Positions 1 through 6,950 of a DNA stretch of 42,913 nucleotides are shown here, piece after piece. Made by a program: the position numbers and the translations under genes. Each line of letters starts with the position of its first letter. Positions within the stretch are counted from its first letter, which is position 1. Where the stretch lies: assembly GCA_947449135.1 (NCBI GenBank), contig CANFQO010000020.1, positions 1-42,913 on the forward strand, given 5' to 3'. The DNA comes from Planctomycetaceae bacterium. Lineage in GTDB: Bacteria; Planctomycetota; Planctomycetia; Pirellulales; UBA1268. The notes below the pieces were generated by a model. It was not told the DNA's origin and ran no database searches. It was given only the letters and a program-made list of their open reading frames with translations.

Positions 1-152
1 CCGAACTTCTTCTTCCATCGGTAGTAGGTCTGCTCCGTCACACCGATCTTCTTGACCGCCTCCAAGACGGTCTTGCCTCTCCCCACCTCAACCTCGACCT
101 CTCGAAGCTTGGGGATGATCTGCTCAGCCAGTTCCTTCTTTCCGCGTGGCAT
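1..152 (-). CDS. IS3-family transposase OrfA, N-terminal part (runs off the left edge)
   Basis: This minus-strand frame opens at an ATG at 152-150. A GGGAGG ribosome-binding site sits 8 bases upstream. About 50 residues are visible. They start MPRGKKELAEQ, are rich in charge, and include EAVKKIGVTEQTYYRWKKKF, a typical HTH_8 (transposase_8) helix-turn-helix ending in the YYRWKKK motif. In IS3 elements OrfA binds the terminal repeats and is fused to the DDE-domain OrfB by programmed frameshifting. OrfB is not in the window, so whether the element is intact cannot be judged. I am confident of the family and less so of the subgroup. Confidence 0.75.
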   Translation of the reverse strand, partial: MPRGKKELAEQIIPKLREVEVEVGRGKTVLEAVKKIGVTEQTYYRWKKKF

Positions 153-226
153 TGGTTGCCTCCCTTGGTTTGCTCCACCCCCAGATTCTCTCTCTGGAGG
201 CGGTGCCGTTTAAGGGGGGCAGGTCA
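1..226 (-). mobile_element. End of an IS3-family insertion sequence (partial)
   Basis: The left edge of the window lies inside an insertion sequence. It holds the start of an OrfA transposase on the minus strand. Upstream of that is a terminal-repeat-like sequence at about 206-226, which on the minus strand begins TGACCTGCCCCCC, with the TG start usual for IS3 ends. The outer boundary near 226 is supported because sequence similarity with a second copy of a host fragment (1009-1057) begins exactly there. The rest of the element, including OrfB and the other end, is outside the window. Confidence 0.6.
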
Positions 227-274
227 GAGGCTCCGCACCACCATGGCCGCCGTCAGGCTCGCTTTCGCGTGGCT
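226..274 (+). repeat. Diverged copy A of a 49-base gene fragment next to the IS end
   Basis: This stretch aligns without gaps to 1009-1057. In one frame both copies encode a similar peptide, LRTTMAAVRLAFAWL here and LRTTFVPVRLAFTWL there. Similarity starts exactly at the proposed IS boundary and stops after the conserved Trp-Leu. The copy is therefore a remnant of the same gene family as the fragment at 885-1304, cut by the insertion sequence on its left and decayed on its right. I see no gene in the rest of 275-422. Confidence 0.5.
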
Positions 275-422
275 GTCACTGCGGGCGACAAGATCGAGAG
301 CTTGCGGCAGTGGGCTTCCGGTCGGTGCCTGTCGGCGGATCGGGCGGGGGTGTATGCGCGGTCGGAAGGGGTGAGTGGCGGTCGGGTGCGGAGAGTCGTG
401 CGGGAGCCGGGGGTGAACTGAC

Positions 423-770
423 CTACGGCAATCCTTTCGACTCGCTTTCGACCTTGCCCCGGCCCACATCTTCGACAACCGAATAGCCCTCGACCGTGAA
501 CCAGCGAGTGAACAGGTCGAAGTCGGCAGTGTCGGGCCATACCTTCTCGTCAGGCTGCCAACGCGCAAGTTCCCGCCTGAAGATTTCCTCGAAGATGTCC
601 TCGACCGCCTCCTCGATCTCGTCGGGATAGTGGCAGGCGGGGATGAGATACACCGCTCGTTCGGCGATCCCCTTCCGCTCTTGGATCGCCTCGTCCGTGA
701 TGCCGCACGTTTTGAGCCAGCCGTAAAACGCCGCCTCGTGGCCAATGACGACAGCACTGCGATTGAGCAT
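423..770 (-). CDS. Small conserved hypothetical protein
   Basis: The product is 115 residues, acidic, and starts MLNRSAVVIGHEAAFYGWL. It resembles a widespread family of small bacterial proteins of unknown function. These begin MLNRSA, have a central VYLIP strand, an acidic helix with a repeated (I/L)FEEE-type pattern (here EDIFEEIFRREL), and a W-P-x-(D/E) plus F-x-x-WF segment (here VWPDTADFDLFTRWF). This match is from memory of the family and was not searched. There is no signal peptide or membrane segment, so the protein is probably cytoplasmic. It sits alone between scraps of mobile DNA. The start ATG is well placed at the conserved N-terminus. No function can be assigned. Confidence 0.75.
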   Translation of the reverse strand: MLNRSAVVIGHEAAFYGWLKTCGITDEAIQERKGIAERAVYLIPACHYPDEIEEAVEDIFEEIFRRELARWQPDEKVWPDTADFDLFTRWFTVEGYSVVEDVGRGKVESESKGLP

Positions 771-884
771 GGGCTTTGCCGGGGTTTCTAGACCGGCTTT
801 CTGCCCACGGACCGCTCCACCCGCTTTTGTGTGCGGGAAGACCTATTGGGAAACCCTACCGCACACGCACTTGAAAGGAAACCG

Positions 885-1304
885 ATGCACGATATGGCAA
901 CAGCGATCACAACCGACACTTCTATCAACACCGGCCTGACCAGTTCTCGCCGGCCCACGACCCAACCCCACAACAGTCCCGTCACTCAGACCTCTCCCAA
1001 CGCCGCCCAGAGACTTCGCACCACTTTTGTCCCCGTCAGGCTCGCCTTCACGTGGCTCGGCGTCAGAAAGACCTTGGCCCCGGAGCAATGCACGACGGCA
1101 GCCAGAGCGGTCCATGCTGATCGGGAACTTCTCTCGGCCAGCAAACTGATCCTCGACACCAAGAGCCCCGCCCACCGTGCCGTGGCTGTGGACCTGTCTT
1201 GGGAGCCTTCAGGAACCGGACGGAGGCGTTGGGGGCTGAAGGGGGTGGCTGATCTGCTACCGCCAGTTCCGAAATGGCTCGTAGATGCGAACCGCGAAGA
1301 ATAA
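885..1304 (+). pseudogene. Truncated planctomycete-type hypothetical gene
   Basis: The frame starts at ATG 885 with AAGGAA 6 bases upstream. It reads through a low-complexity Thr/Pro/Ser N-terminus into RLAFTWLGVRKTLAPEQ and then a LLSASKLILDTKSPAHRAV segment. I recognise that segment, from memory, as the start of a longer planctomycete protein family found with mobile elements. After about residue 105 the sequence stops resembling anything and becomes Arg/Gly-rich. It then runs into the 3' end of the beta-barrel gene on the other strand (overlap 1257-1304), so the C-terminus is probably lost. A second, shorter remnant lies at 226-274. The gene could still be expressed as a short protein, but I treat it as broken. 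Confidence 0.45.
1009..1057 (+). repeat. Copy B of the 49-base duplicated gene fragment
   Basis: This is the counterpart of 226-274, lying inside the truncated frame at 885-1304. The most conserved block is CCGTCAGGCTCGC, shared exactly by both copies, followed by TTC, one mismatch and CGTGGCT. Differences are scattered rather than clustered, so the duplication is old or the copies belong to separate family members. Confidence 0.5.
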
Positions 1305-2123
1305 TTCGCTGGCACTGAAGGCGGAACCGATGACTTCACTCCCAGCCGGCACCGGCACATACGAGATCACGCCGGTTGACGTGCTATTCGCGATTTGAAA
1401 GTAGCGATACCCGATGTCGAGCGTGATTCGGTCAGTAATCGCGTATGCAGTGCCGCCACCGGCCTGCCACGCAAACGTGCTCACGTTGTTGGTCGTGGCA
1501 ATCTGATAGTTCGGCGGCACAAATTCCCCGGCTGACTGTTTCAGATAGGAGAACCGGTAGCCGCCGCCTCCGATCCCGCCGCCGAGGTAGAGTGACAGTC
1601 GGTCTGTGGCTTGGTAGTCCCGCCAGATATTCACGAGAGTCGACCACCCGTTTTTGGCCGACGATGTGAATCGCCATTCCTCAAGGCCGATGGGCGCCTC
1701 AAACGTGGTGCCTCTTTGGCTGACGAGATTATCTCGGCTCCGGCCTTCGAACTCGACACGCCAGTCGCGGTCGAGCGCTTCGAATGCAAGGCCAATGGCA
1801 CCGCCCGCAGTAAACAGCGATTGGTTGGCAGCAGGACTTGGCGACGGATCGCCCGTTCCATTCCCGTTGGGGCCAAGGGGCGTGGCAAGTGTGGCAAAGG
1901 AGCCACCGATGATACCGGCAACGTAGAGTCGTCGTGCGACGCCTTCACCACGGGAAAGACCGACCGGCTCAATGAGATCGTCCAACGCCGACGCTTCACC
2001 CGGCTGCTGGAAATCGATTGGGGCACCGAGTGCTTCGATGCTGGGCCCGACATCATCGCCGGCACTAGCTCGTACGGCGCAGGTGCACACAACTGCTGCC
2101 AGCACCATGAAAAGCCGTCCCAT
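1257..2123 (-). CDS. Outer-membrane beta-barrel protein, unknown function
   Basis: The product is 288 residues from the preferred ATG at 2123, which has a GAGGGGG ribosome-binding site 5 bases upstream. Starts at 2141 and 2180 are possible. The first 20 residues (MGRLFMVLAAVVCTCAVRASA) form a Sec signal peptide with an Ala-rich cleavage site. The mature part alternates hydrophobic and polar residues with many Gly and aromatic residues. Examples are GGAIGLAFEALDRDWRVEFEG, LYLGGGIGGGGYRFSY and ITLDIGYRYFQIA, the pattern of OmpA/OprF-like 8-stranded barrels. Family: OMP_b-brl-like, by appearance only. The C-terminus ends in IYEPFRNWR and lacks a clean terminal Phe. It stands alone, with the antitoxin gene upstream in the same direction. 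Confidence 0.65.
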   Translation of the reverse strand: MGRLFMVLAAVVCTCAVRASAGDDVGPSIEALGAPIDFQQPGEASALDDLIEPVGLSRGEGVARRLYVAGIIGGSFATLATPLGPNGNGTGDPSPSPAANQSLFTAGGAIGLAFEALDRDWRVEFEGRSRDNLVSQRGTTFEAPIGLEEWRFTSSAKNGWSTLVNIWRDYQATDRLSLYLGGGIGGGGYRFSYLKQSAGEFVPPNYQIATTNNVSTFAWQAGGGTAYAITDRITLDIGYRYFQIANSTSTGVISYVPVPAGSEVIGSAFSASELFFAVRIYEPFRNWR

Positions 2124-2164
2124 CGCCGCCCCCTCACTCATCCTTCTATGAAGTCCCCCTTTTA

Positions 2165-2306
2165 TGAACGTCCGGGCCAACTGAAATATCTATCCCTCCA
2201 AGTTTGCGCTGAGCCGTATTAGCCACAGCCCCTACCTTCGCTCCCGGGAGTTGTTCGGCCAGCCCGCACAGCCCACCAGAACGTCGCCAAAATTCACACC
2301 CGGCAC
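2165..2306 (-). pseudogene. Decayed MazF/PemK-type toxin gene
   Basis: Two bases after the antitoxin stop, a GTG at 2306-2304 starts a frame reading VPGVNFGDVLVG. MazF/PemK toxins often begin with a comparable (V)NFGDVVLV strand. The frame ends at a stop after 24 residues. In another frame the next bases read EQLPGAKVGAVANTAQRKL, similar to the usual (D/E)Q..GAK.RPAVVVN segment that follows in this family. I infer a toxin gene broken by a frameshift and internal loss, left behind an intact antitoxin. The match rests on short segments and could be coincidence. Confidence 0.35.
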
Positions 2307-2308
2307 CC

Positions 2309-2518
2309 TCAGGGGCTGTCATACACCGAGTCGTCAGGACCGTAGTGTGCGGCCAACTGTTCCGCCGAGAGTCTTGTCCACGCGGCTTCGTCGTCCGCGG
2401 CTGGCTGGCCGGCAGCATCCCGCCTCTGCAACAGATATTCGAGATAGTGCAGGGCCTCGCGCCGCAGCGATTCAGGCAGCGCCAGGGCCCGCTCGTAGAT
2501 GGCTTCCGCGGTCGTCAT
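2309..2518 (-). CDS. VapB/DUF2281-type antitoxin-like protein
   Basis: The product is 69 residues starting at ATG 2518 (MTTAEAIYERALALPESLR). The first half is the (T/V)xxxIYexxxxLPxxxxxEvLdYiEFL helix pattern of DUF2281-type antitoxins, here ALPESLRREALHYLEYLLQRR. The second half is an acidic, unstructured tail (AAWTRLSAEQLAAHYGPDD) that in such proteins wraps the toxin. The usual partner is a MazF/PemK or PIN toxin encoded immediately downstream. Here only a possible toxin remnant is present at 2165-2306, so this antitoxin appears to be an orphan. A longer upstream frame exists, but its N-terminus crosses the tRNA and has no protein-like features. Confidence 0.65.
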   Translation of the reverse strand: MTTAEAIYERALALPESLRREALHYLEYLLQRRDAAGQPAADDEAAWTRLSAEQLAAHYGPDDSVYDSP

Positions 2519-2689
2519 GAATGCGAGCCTAACCGACTCCAAAGTCCGTGTGGAACGGAAGCGCTCCGAACGATCCGGCCGTTGACCACAAAATTGACCA
2601 CACTCTCCCGGCTGGAACTGACACTTCTTGGCAATCTGGGGCAGATGTGACGGCAGACGGCGATGCTCGTTCTGCGACCCCAGCGCAAC

Positions 2690-2736
2690 AAAAAACCCCT
2701 GCGAAGGCCGCTGTTGTCGGCACATCGCAGGGGTTT
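2690..2736 (-). terminator. Rho-independent terminator after tRNA-Cys
   Basis: AAACCCCTGCGA at 2693-2704 pairs perfectly with TCGCAGGGGTTT at 2725-2736 (12-bp stem, 20-base loop). Read on the minus strand, the stem ends in a run of six T before GTTG. It lies 10 bases beyond the 3' end of the tRNA, as expected for its terminator. Confidence 0.8.
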
Positions 2737-2745
2737 CAGAAGCAG

Positions 2746-2817
2746 AGGCTCCGGTCGGAGTCGAACCGACGATGGCGGATTTGCAATCCGCTGCCTTAGC
2801 CACTTGGCTACGGAGCC
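2746..2817 (-). tRNA. tRNA-Cys (anticodon GCA)
   Basis: A full cloverleaf can be folded on the minus strand. The acceptor stem is GGCTCCG (2817-2811) with CGGAGCC (2753-2747). There is a D-arm with AAGTGGCTAAGG, an anticodon loop TTGCAAA in a GGAT/ATCC stem with anticodon GCA, and a T-arm GGTTCGACTCC. The discriminator base is U, the identity element for tRNA-Cys. The 3' CCA is not encoded, so it must be added by a CCA transferase. A strong terminator follows. Confidence 0.95.
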
Positions 2818-2833
2818 ACTCTCTACCGACCAA

Positions 2834-3191
2834 CCGACAGCGATCACGCTACGGGAGATTGGGTTGTTTGGTCAAGCTGTACTTGTCGCGTTGACATGAC
2901 CGGTTCTGCCGCCAAACACGGCTGTCCCGATCCTGCCTAGGAAATCGGCCACCGGGGCCCCATTCCTTCAATCTGTTCTCGGCCTGTTCACGGGCTCGAC
3001 CCAACCAGTCCGCCGGTTGGGGGCCTGCAGAAACGCGGAAAATCGCCAAACACGGGCAGAACCGGCAGAGTTTGGCCCAGCACCAAAAAGACCGATATAG
3101 TCTCGGCTTGCCAAACCATCCGCCCGCCGGGCAACCAGGCGGTTGCGGACGTCACGCCATAGACACCACCACTGATCAAGGAGCTTCGCGG
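2834..3191. other. Intergenic region between tRNA-Cys and gnd, no gene seen
   Basis: This is about 360 bases without a convincing reading frame. The divergent genes on either side should both be transcribed out of it. I see a short hairpin, CCCAACC with GGTTGGG, near 3000-3021, and a candidate gnd promoter listed separately. Otherwise nothing recognisable. Confidence 0.5.
3072..3101 (+). promoter_or_regulatory. Candidate promoter of gnd-SDR-zwf
   Basis: TTGGCC (3072-3077), an 18-base spacer and TATAGT (3096-3101) resemble -35 and -10 elements of a housekeeping sigma factor. The -10 matches TATAAT at five of six positions. It would give an mRNA leader of about 85 bases before the gnd ATG. No obvious operator is visible. 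Confidence 0.4.
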
Positions 3192-4637
3192 ATGACCAAG
3201 CAGGCGTCGTGCGACATCGGACTCATCGGACTGGCCGTCATGGGCGAAAATCTCGCCCTCAACATCGCCAGCCGTGGCTACTCCATCGCGGTCTACAACC
3301 GCACGACCAGCGTCACCGACGCCTTCATCGCCAGCCGAGGCAACCAGCCGAATGTCGTCGGCTGTCACAGCATCCAAGACCTCGTCGCGTCTCTGAAGGC
3401 CCCGCGGAAGGTGATGATGATGGTCAAGGCCGGCCCGGCGGTGGACGATCTGATCAAGACGCTCACCCCCCTGCTCTCCAAGGGTGACGTCATCATCGAC
3501 GGCGGCAACACGCTGCCATCCGATACCGACCGCCGCACGCGGGAGGTCGAGGCCTCGGGACTGCTCTACATCGGCACCGGCGTCTCCGGCGGCGAAGAGG
3601 GGGCACTCAAGGGCCCGAGTCTCATGCCTGGCGGCTCCAAGGCAGCATGGCCGCTCGTTCAGCCGATCTTCCAGGCGATCGCCGCCAAGGTCGGCCCCAA
3701 GGGCGACATCCCCTGCTGCGACTGGGTGGGCCCACGCGGCGCCGGCAACTACGTGAAGATGGTTCACAACGGCATCGAATACGGTGACATGCAGCTGATC
3801 TGCGAGGCCTACTGGCTCTTGAAGCAGGCGGCCGGCCTCTCCAACGATAAGTTGGCAAAGGTCTTCGACACCTGGAACCGCGGCGAGCTCGATAGCTACC
3901 TGATCGAGATCACCCGCGACATCTTCACCGCCCGCGATCCCGGCACCAACGACTTCGTCGTCGACAAGATCCTCGACAAAGCCGGCGCCAAGGGCACCGG
4001 CAAGTGGATGAGCCAGCTGGCACTCGACATGGGCGTGCCCAGCACGCTCGTCACGGAGGCGGTCTATGCTCGCTGTCTCTCCGCAATGAAAGAACAGCGA
4101 ACCCGCGCCAGCCGCGTGCTCACGGGCCCGGACATGCAGAACCACGGCGACACGCCAGTGTTCATCGAGCAGGTCCGCCAGGCTCTCTACGCTTCCAAGA
4201 TCGCCAGCTATGCCCAGGGCTTCGTGCAGTTGGCGGCCGCCGCGAAGGAGAATGAATGGCAGCTCGACTACCGATCGATCGCCATGCTCTGGCGCGGCGG
4301 CTGCATCATCCGCGCCCAATTCCTGGAGCGCATTGCAGAGGCCTACGACGCCGAGCCCACCCTGGAAAACCTGATGCTCGCGCCCTACTTCCAAAAGGCA
4401 CTCGCCGACAGTCAGTCGGCCTGGAGGCATGTGATCGCGACAGCCGCCACGATCGGCGTGCCGGTGCCCGGGTTCATGGCGGCGTTGGCCTACTACGACG
4501 GCTACCGCCACGAACGGCTGCCGGCGAACCTCCTGCAGGCGCAGCGTGACTACTTCGGCGCCCATACCTACGAACGCACCGACAAGCCCGGTACGTTCCA
4601 CACCGAGTGGCTGGATCTCCGCCGCCCGGTGGGCTGA
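3192..4637 (+). CDS. gnd: 6-phosphogluconate dehydrogenase (decarboxylating)
   Basis: This 481-residue enzyme oxidises 6-phosphogluconate to ribulose 5-phosphate and CO2 with NADP+ in the oxidative pentose-phosphate pathway, as a cytoplasmic dimer. The N-terminal Rossmann motif GLAVMGENLALN (13-24) is followed by NRT (36-38), typical of NADP binding. Further on are GGNTLPSDTDRR, the substrate-binding segment VGPRGAGNYVKMVHNGIEYGD with catalytic Lys and the nearby Asn, and the signature ILDKAGAKGTGKW. The length is normal for the long, dimeric class. The start is fixed by AAGGAG 8 bases before ATG 3192, and the upstream 40 in-frame residues are not protein-like. It leads an operon with an SDR enzyme 32 bases downstream and zwf after that. 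Confidence 0.97.
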   Translation: MTKQASCDIGLIGLAVMGENLALNIASRGYSIAVYNRTTSVTDAFIASRGNQPNVVGCHSIQDLVASLKAPRKVMMMVKAGPAVDDLIKTLTPLLSKGDVIIDGGNTLPSDTDRRTREVEASGLLYIGTGVSGGEEGALKGPSLMPGGSKAAWPLVQPIFQAIAAKVGPKGDIPCCDWVGPRGAGNYVKMVHNGIEYGDMQLICEAYWLLKQAAGLSNDKLAKVFDTWNRGELDSYLIEITRDIFTARDPGTNDFVVDKILDKAGAKGTGKWMSQLALDMGVPSTLVTEAVYARCLSAMKEQRTRASRVLTGPDMQNHGDTPVFIEQVRQALYASKIASYAQGFVQLAAAAKENEWQLDYRSIAMLWRGGCIIRAQFLERIAEAYDAEPTLENLMLAPYFQKALADSQSAWRHVIATAATIGVPVPGFMAALAYYDGYRHERLPANLLQAQRDYFGAHTYERTDKPGTFHTEWLDLRRPVG

Positions 4638-4669
4638 TCGTTTCACCTCACAACGCAGGACAGACTTTC

Positions 4670-5461
4670 ATGGCCGACAAGGCTGACTCCTATCTCGAGA
4701 ACCTGTTTGGAATGTCGGGCCGCACGGCCGTGGTCGTCGGCGGCACTGGCGTGCTCGGCGGCGCGCTCGCCGAGGGCCTGGCACGGGCCGGCGCATTCGT
4801 CGTCGTGGCAGGCCGGGGTGCCGACCGCGGCGAGGCACGCGTCGATGCGATCAAGGCTGCGGGCGGCAACGGCGTGTTCGTCTCGGTGGACGCGGTCGAC
4901 CGCGCCAGCGTAACGGCGCTCTTGCAGGCGGTGCTCCACGCTCGCGGACGCGCCGACATCCTCGTGAACTGCGCCGGCGTGAATTCATCGGTGCCCTATT
5001 TCGAGATCGCCGACGACGACTTCGCCAAGGTGCTCGACACCAATCTCAAGAGCACCCACCTCGGCTGCCAGATTTTCGGCGATCACATGGCGGGCACTGG
5101 CGGCGGCGCGATCCTGAATATCGGCAGCGTCTCGGCAGACAAGCCGCTTTCGAAGGTGTTCGCCTATTCAGCCTCGAAGGCCGCGGTCGTGAACTACACG
5201 CAGAACGTGGCCCGCGAATTGGCTCCCAAGGGTGTCCGCGTCAACGTGCTCTGCCCGGGCTTCTTTCCCGCCGAGCAAAACCGCAAGATTCTCTCGCCCG
5301 AACGGACGGCCTCCATCATGGGTCAGACGCCGATGAACCGCTTCGGCAATCCCGAAGAACTCGTCGGCGCCGCGATCCTGCTCTGCGCGCCCGTGGCGGG
5401 TAGTTTCATCACCGGCACCGACCTCTACGTCGATGGCGGCTTCACCGGCATGAGGCTGTAG
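4670..5461 (+). CDS. SDR-family dehydrogenase, probably acting on a gluconate-type sugar acid
   Basis: The product is 263 residues, a classical short-chain dehydrogenase. It has the cofactor loop GGTGVLGG near residue 24, the NNAG-equivalent NCAGVNSS, and the catalytic Ser (IGSVSA) with YSASK. The C-terminal part has CPGFFPAEQNRKI and ends in the usual YVDGGF. Close relatives include gluconate 5-dehydrogenase and SDR-type fructuronate/mannonate oxidoreductases. Its position between gnd and zwf (32 bases after gnd, 2 bases before zwf) supports a role with gluconate or a related sugar acid, but the substrate is inferred. Notably, this slot often holds 6-phosphogluconolactonase in other bacteria, and the protein is not that enzyme. 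ATG 4670 is preferred because family homology begins about 20 residues later. Confidence 0.85.
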   Translation: MADKADSYLENLFGMSGRTAVVVGGTGVLGGALAEGLARAGAFVVVAGRGADRGEARVDAIKAAGGNGVFVSVDAVDRASVTALLQAVLHARGRADILVNCAGVNSSVPYFEIADDDFAKVLDTNLKSTHLGCQIFGDHMAGTGGGAILNIGSVSADKPLSKVFAYSASKAAVVNYTQNVARELAPKGVRVNVLCPGFFPAEQNRKILSPERTASIMGQTPMNRFGNPEELVGAAILLCAPVAGSFITGTDLYVDGGFTGMRL

Positions 5462-5463
5462 CA

Positions 5464-6924
5464 ATGCCCCACACGATCGTGATCTTCGGCGCCTCGGGCG
5501 ATCTGACGAGCAGGAAGCTCGTGCCCGCGCTCTACAACCTGATGCGGTCCGGACTCCTGCCGGCCGACACGCGGATCGTTGGCTTTTCGCGAACGCCGAT
5601 GAGCGACGACGAGTGGCGGCTGTCGCTCCGCGAGTCCACCGCCAAGCACGCTGAGGGCGACCCCCTCGACGACGCCAGTTGGCGGGAGTTTGCCAAAACC
5701 ATCCACTACCAGCCTGGCGACATCGGGCGGTCGGAAGACTTTCAAGGCTTGGCCGACCGCCTCCACACGCTCGAGGGCGGAGCCGAAGCGACCCGGGTCT
5801 ACTACCTCGCCACGGCCCCGCAGTTCTATGAACCGGTGGTCGCGGCGCTTGGCAGCCACGGCATGGCCGCCGAGACGCACGGTCCCCGGCGGATCGTCGT
5901 GGAGAAGCCGTTCGGCACCGACCTGACGACGGCCCGAGCGCTCAACGAGCATCTCCACGGAGTATTCCGCGAAAGCCAGGTCTTTCGCATCGACCACTAC
6001 CTCGGCAAGGAGTCGGTGCAAAACATCCTGGCGCTGCGGTTCGCCAACGCGATCTTCGAACCGATTTGGAACCGCCGCTACATCGATCACGTGCAGATTA
6101 CCGTGGCCGAGGAGGTGGCGGTGGGACGCCGGGCGAGCTACTACGACACCGCGGGCGTACTCCGCGACATGTTCCAGAACCACCTGCTGCAACTGCTGAT
6201 GGTGACGGCGATGGAAGCGCCGGCGCGATTCAACGCCAGTGCTGTTCGCAACGAGAAGGTGAAGGTGCTCGAAGCGATCCGACCGCTCGACCTGGGCGAG
6301 GTTGCAGCGGCCGGGATTCGCGGTCAGTACCGCGGCTACCTCGACGAGCCGGGCGTGCCACCGAACAGCCAGACCGCCACATTCGGGGCAATCCGCCTGG
6401 AAGTCGACAACTGGCGTTGGCAGGGCGTGCCGTTCTATCTGCGAAGCGGCAAGGTGATGAGCTGTCGCACGACCCAGATCGTGATCGCCTTCCGGCAGCC
6501 GCCCCTCGAGCTCTTCGCCGACGGCAAGCACCATGGCGCCCGCGAGGCCAACCGGCTCGTGATCCAGATCCAGCCGGCCGAGGGCATCCAACTCCACTTC
6601 CATACCAAGGTCCCGGGCGGCGGCATGAAGCTGCGACTGACAGACCTCGAGTTCAGCTATTCACGCCAGTTCATGGGCCGACTTCCCGAGGCCTACGAGC
6701 CGCTGTTGCTCGACGTGATGACGGGAGATGCCAGCCTGTTTGCCCGGGCCGACGAGGTGGAAAAGTCGTGGGAAATCATCGATCCGTTCGTACGTGCCTG
6801 GGGTTCGGTCGACATGTCGCCGATCGCCCTCTACGACGCCGGCGAATGGGGCCCCATGGAAAGCGTTGAATGGATGGGGGCCCAGGGCCGCACGTGGTTC
6901 GACACCTGTCCCGTTCTGAAGTGA
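5464..6924 (+). CDS. zwf: Glucose-6-phosphate 1-dehydrogenase
   Basis: This 486-residue enzyme catalyses the first step of the oxidative pentose-phosphate pathway, glucose 6-phosphate to 6-phosphogluconolactone with NAD(P)+. The cofactor motif GASGDLTSRKL is at residues 9-19. EKPFG is at 147-151, and the active-site signature RIDHYLGKE (175-183) includes the catalytic His and substrate-binding Lys. The large C-terminal beta+alpha domain is complete and length is normal. It starts 2 bases after the SDR stop, so translational coupling is likely. Together with gnd it supplies NADPH and pentose phosphate. A dus gene follows 26 bases later. Confidence 0.97.
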   Translation: MPHTIVIFGASGDLTSRKLVPALYNLMRSGLLPADTRIVGFSRTPMSDDEWRLSLRESTAKHAEGDPLDDASWREFAKTIHYQPGDIGRSEDFQGLADRLHTLEGGAEATRVYYLATAPQFYEPVVAALGSHGMAAETHGPRRIVVEKPFGTDLTTARALNEHLHGVFRESQVFRIDHYLGKESVQNILALRFANAIFEPIWNRRYIDHVQITVAEEVAVGRRASYYDTAGVLRDMFQNHLLQLLMVTAMEAPARFNASAVRNEKVKVLEAIRPLDLGEVAAAGIRGQYRGYLDEPGVPPNSQTATFGAIRLEVDNWRWQGVPFYLRSGKVMSCRTTQIVIAFRQPPLELFADGKHHGAREANRLVIQIQPAEGIQLHFHTKVPGGGMKLRLTDLEFSYSRQFMGRLPEAYEPLLLDVMTGDASLFARADEVEKSWEIIDPFVRAWGSVDMSPIALYDAGEWGPMESVEWMGAQGRTWFDTCPVLK

Positions 6925-6950
6925 CGACTGCTGAACGTGACGCTGCTACG

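Noticed and set aside
3000-3022. Hairpin CCCAACC/GGTTGGG as a terminator
   Set aside because: No T-run follows on either strand and no gene ends next to it.
2988-4646. A 552-codon open frame opposite gnd
   Set aside because: Gnd on the plus strand is complete with all motifs and a ribosome-binding site; the antisense product is Val/Ala/Gly/Asp-rich with no family features.
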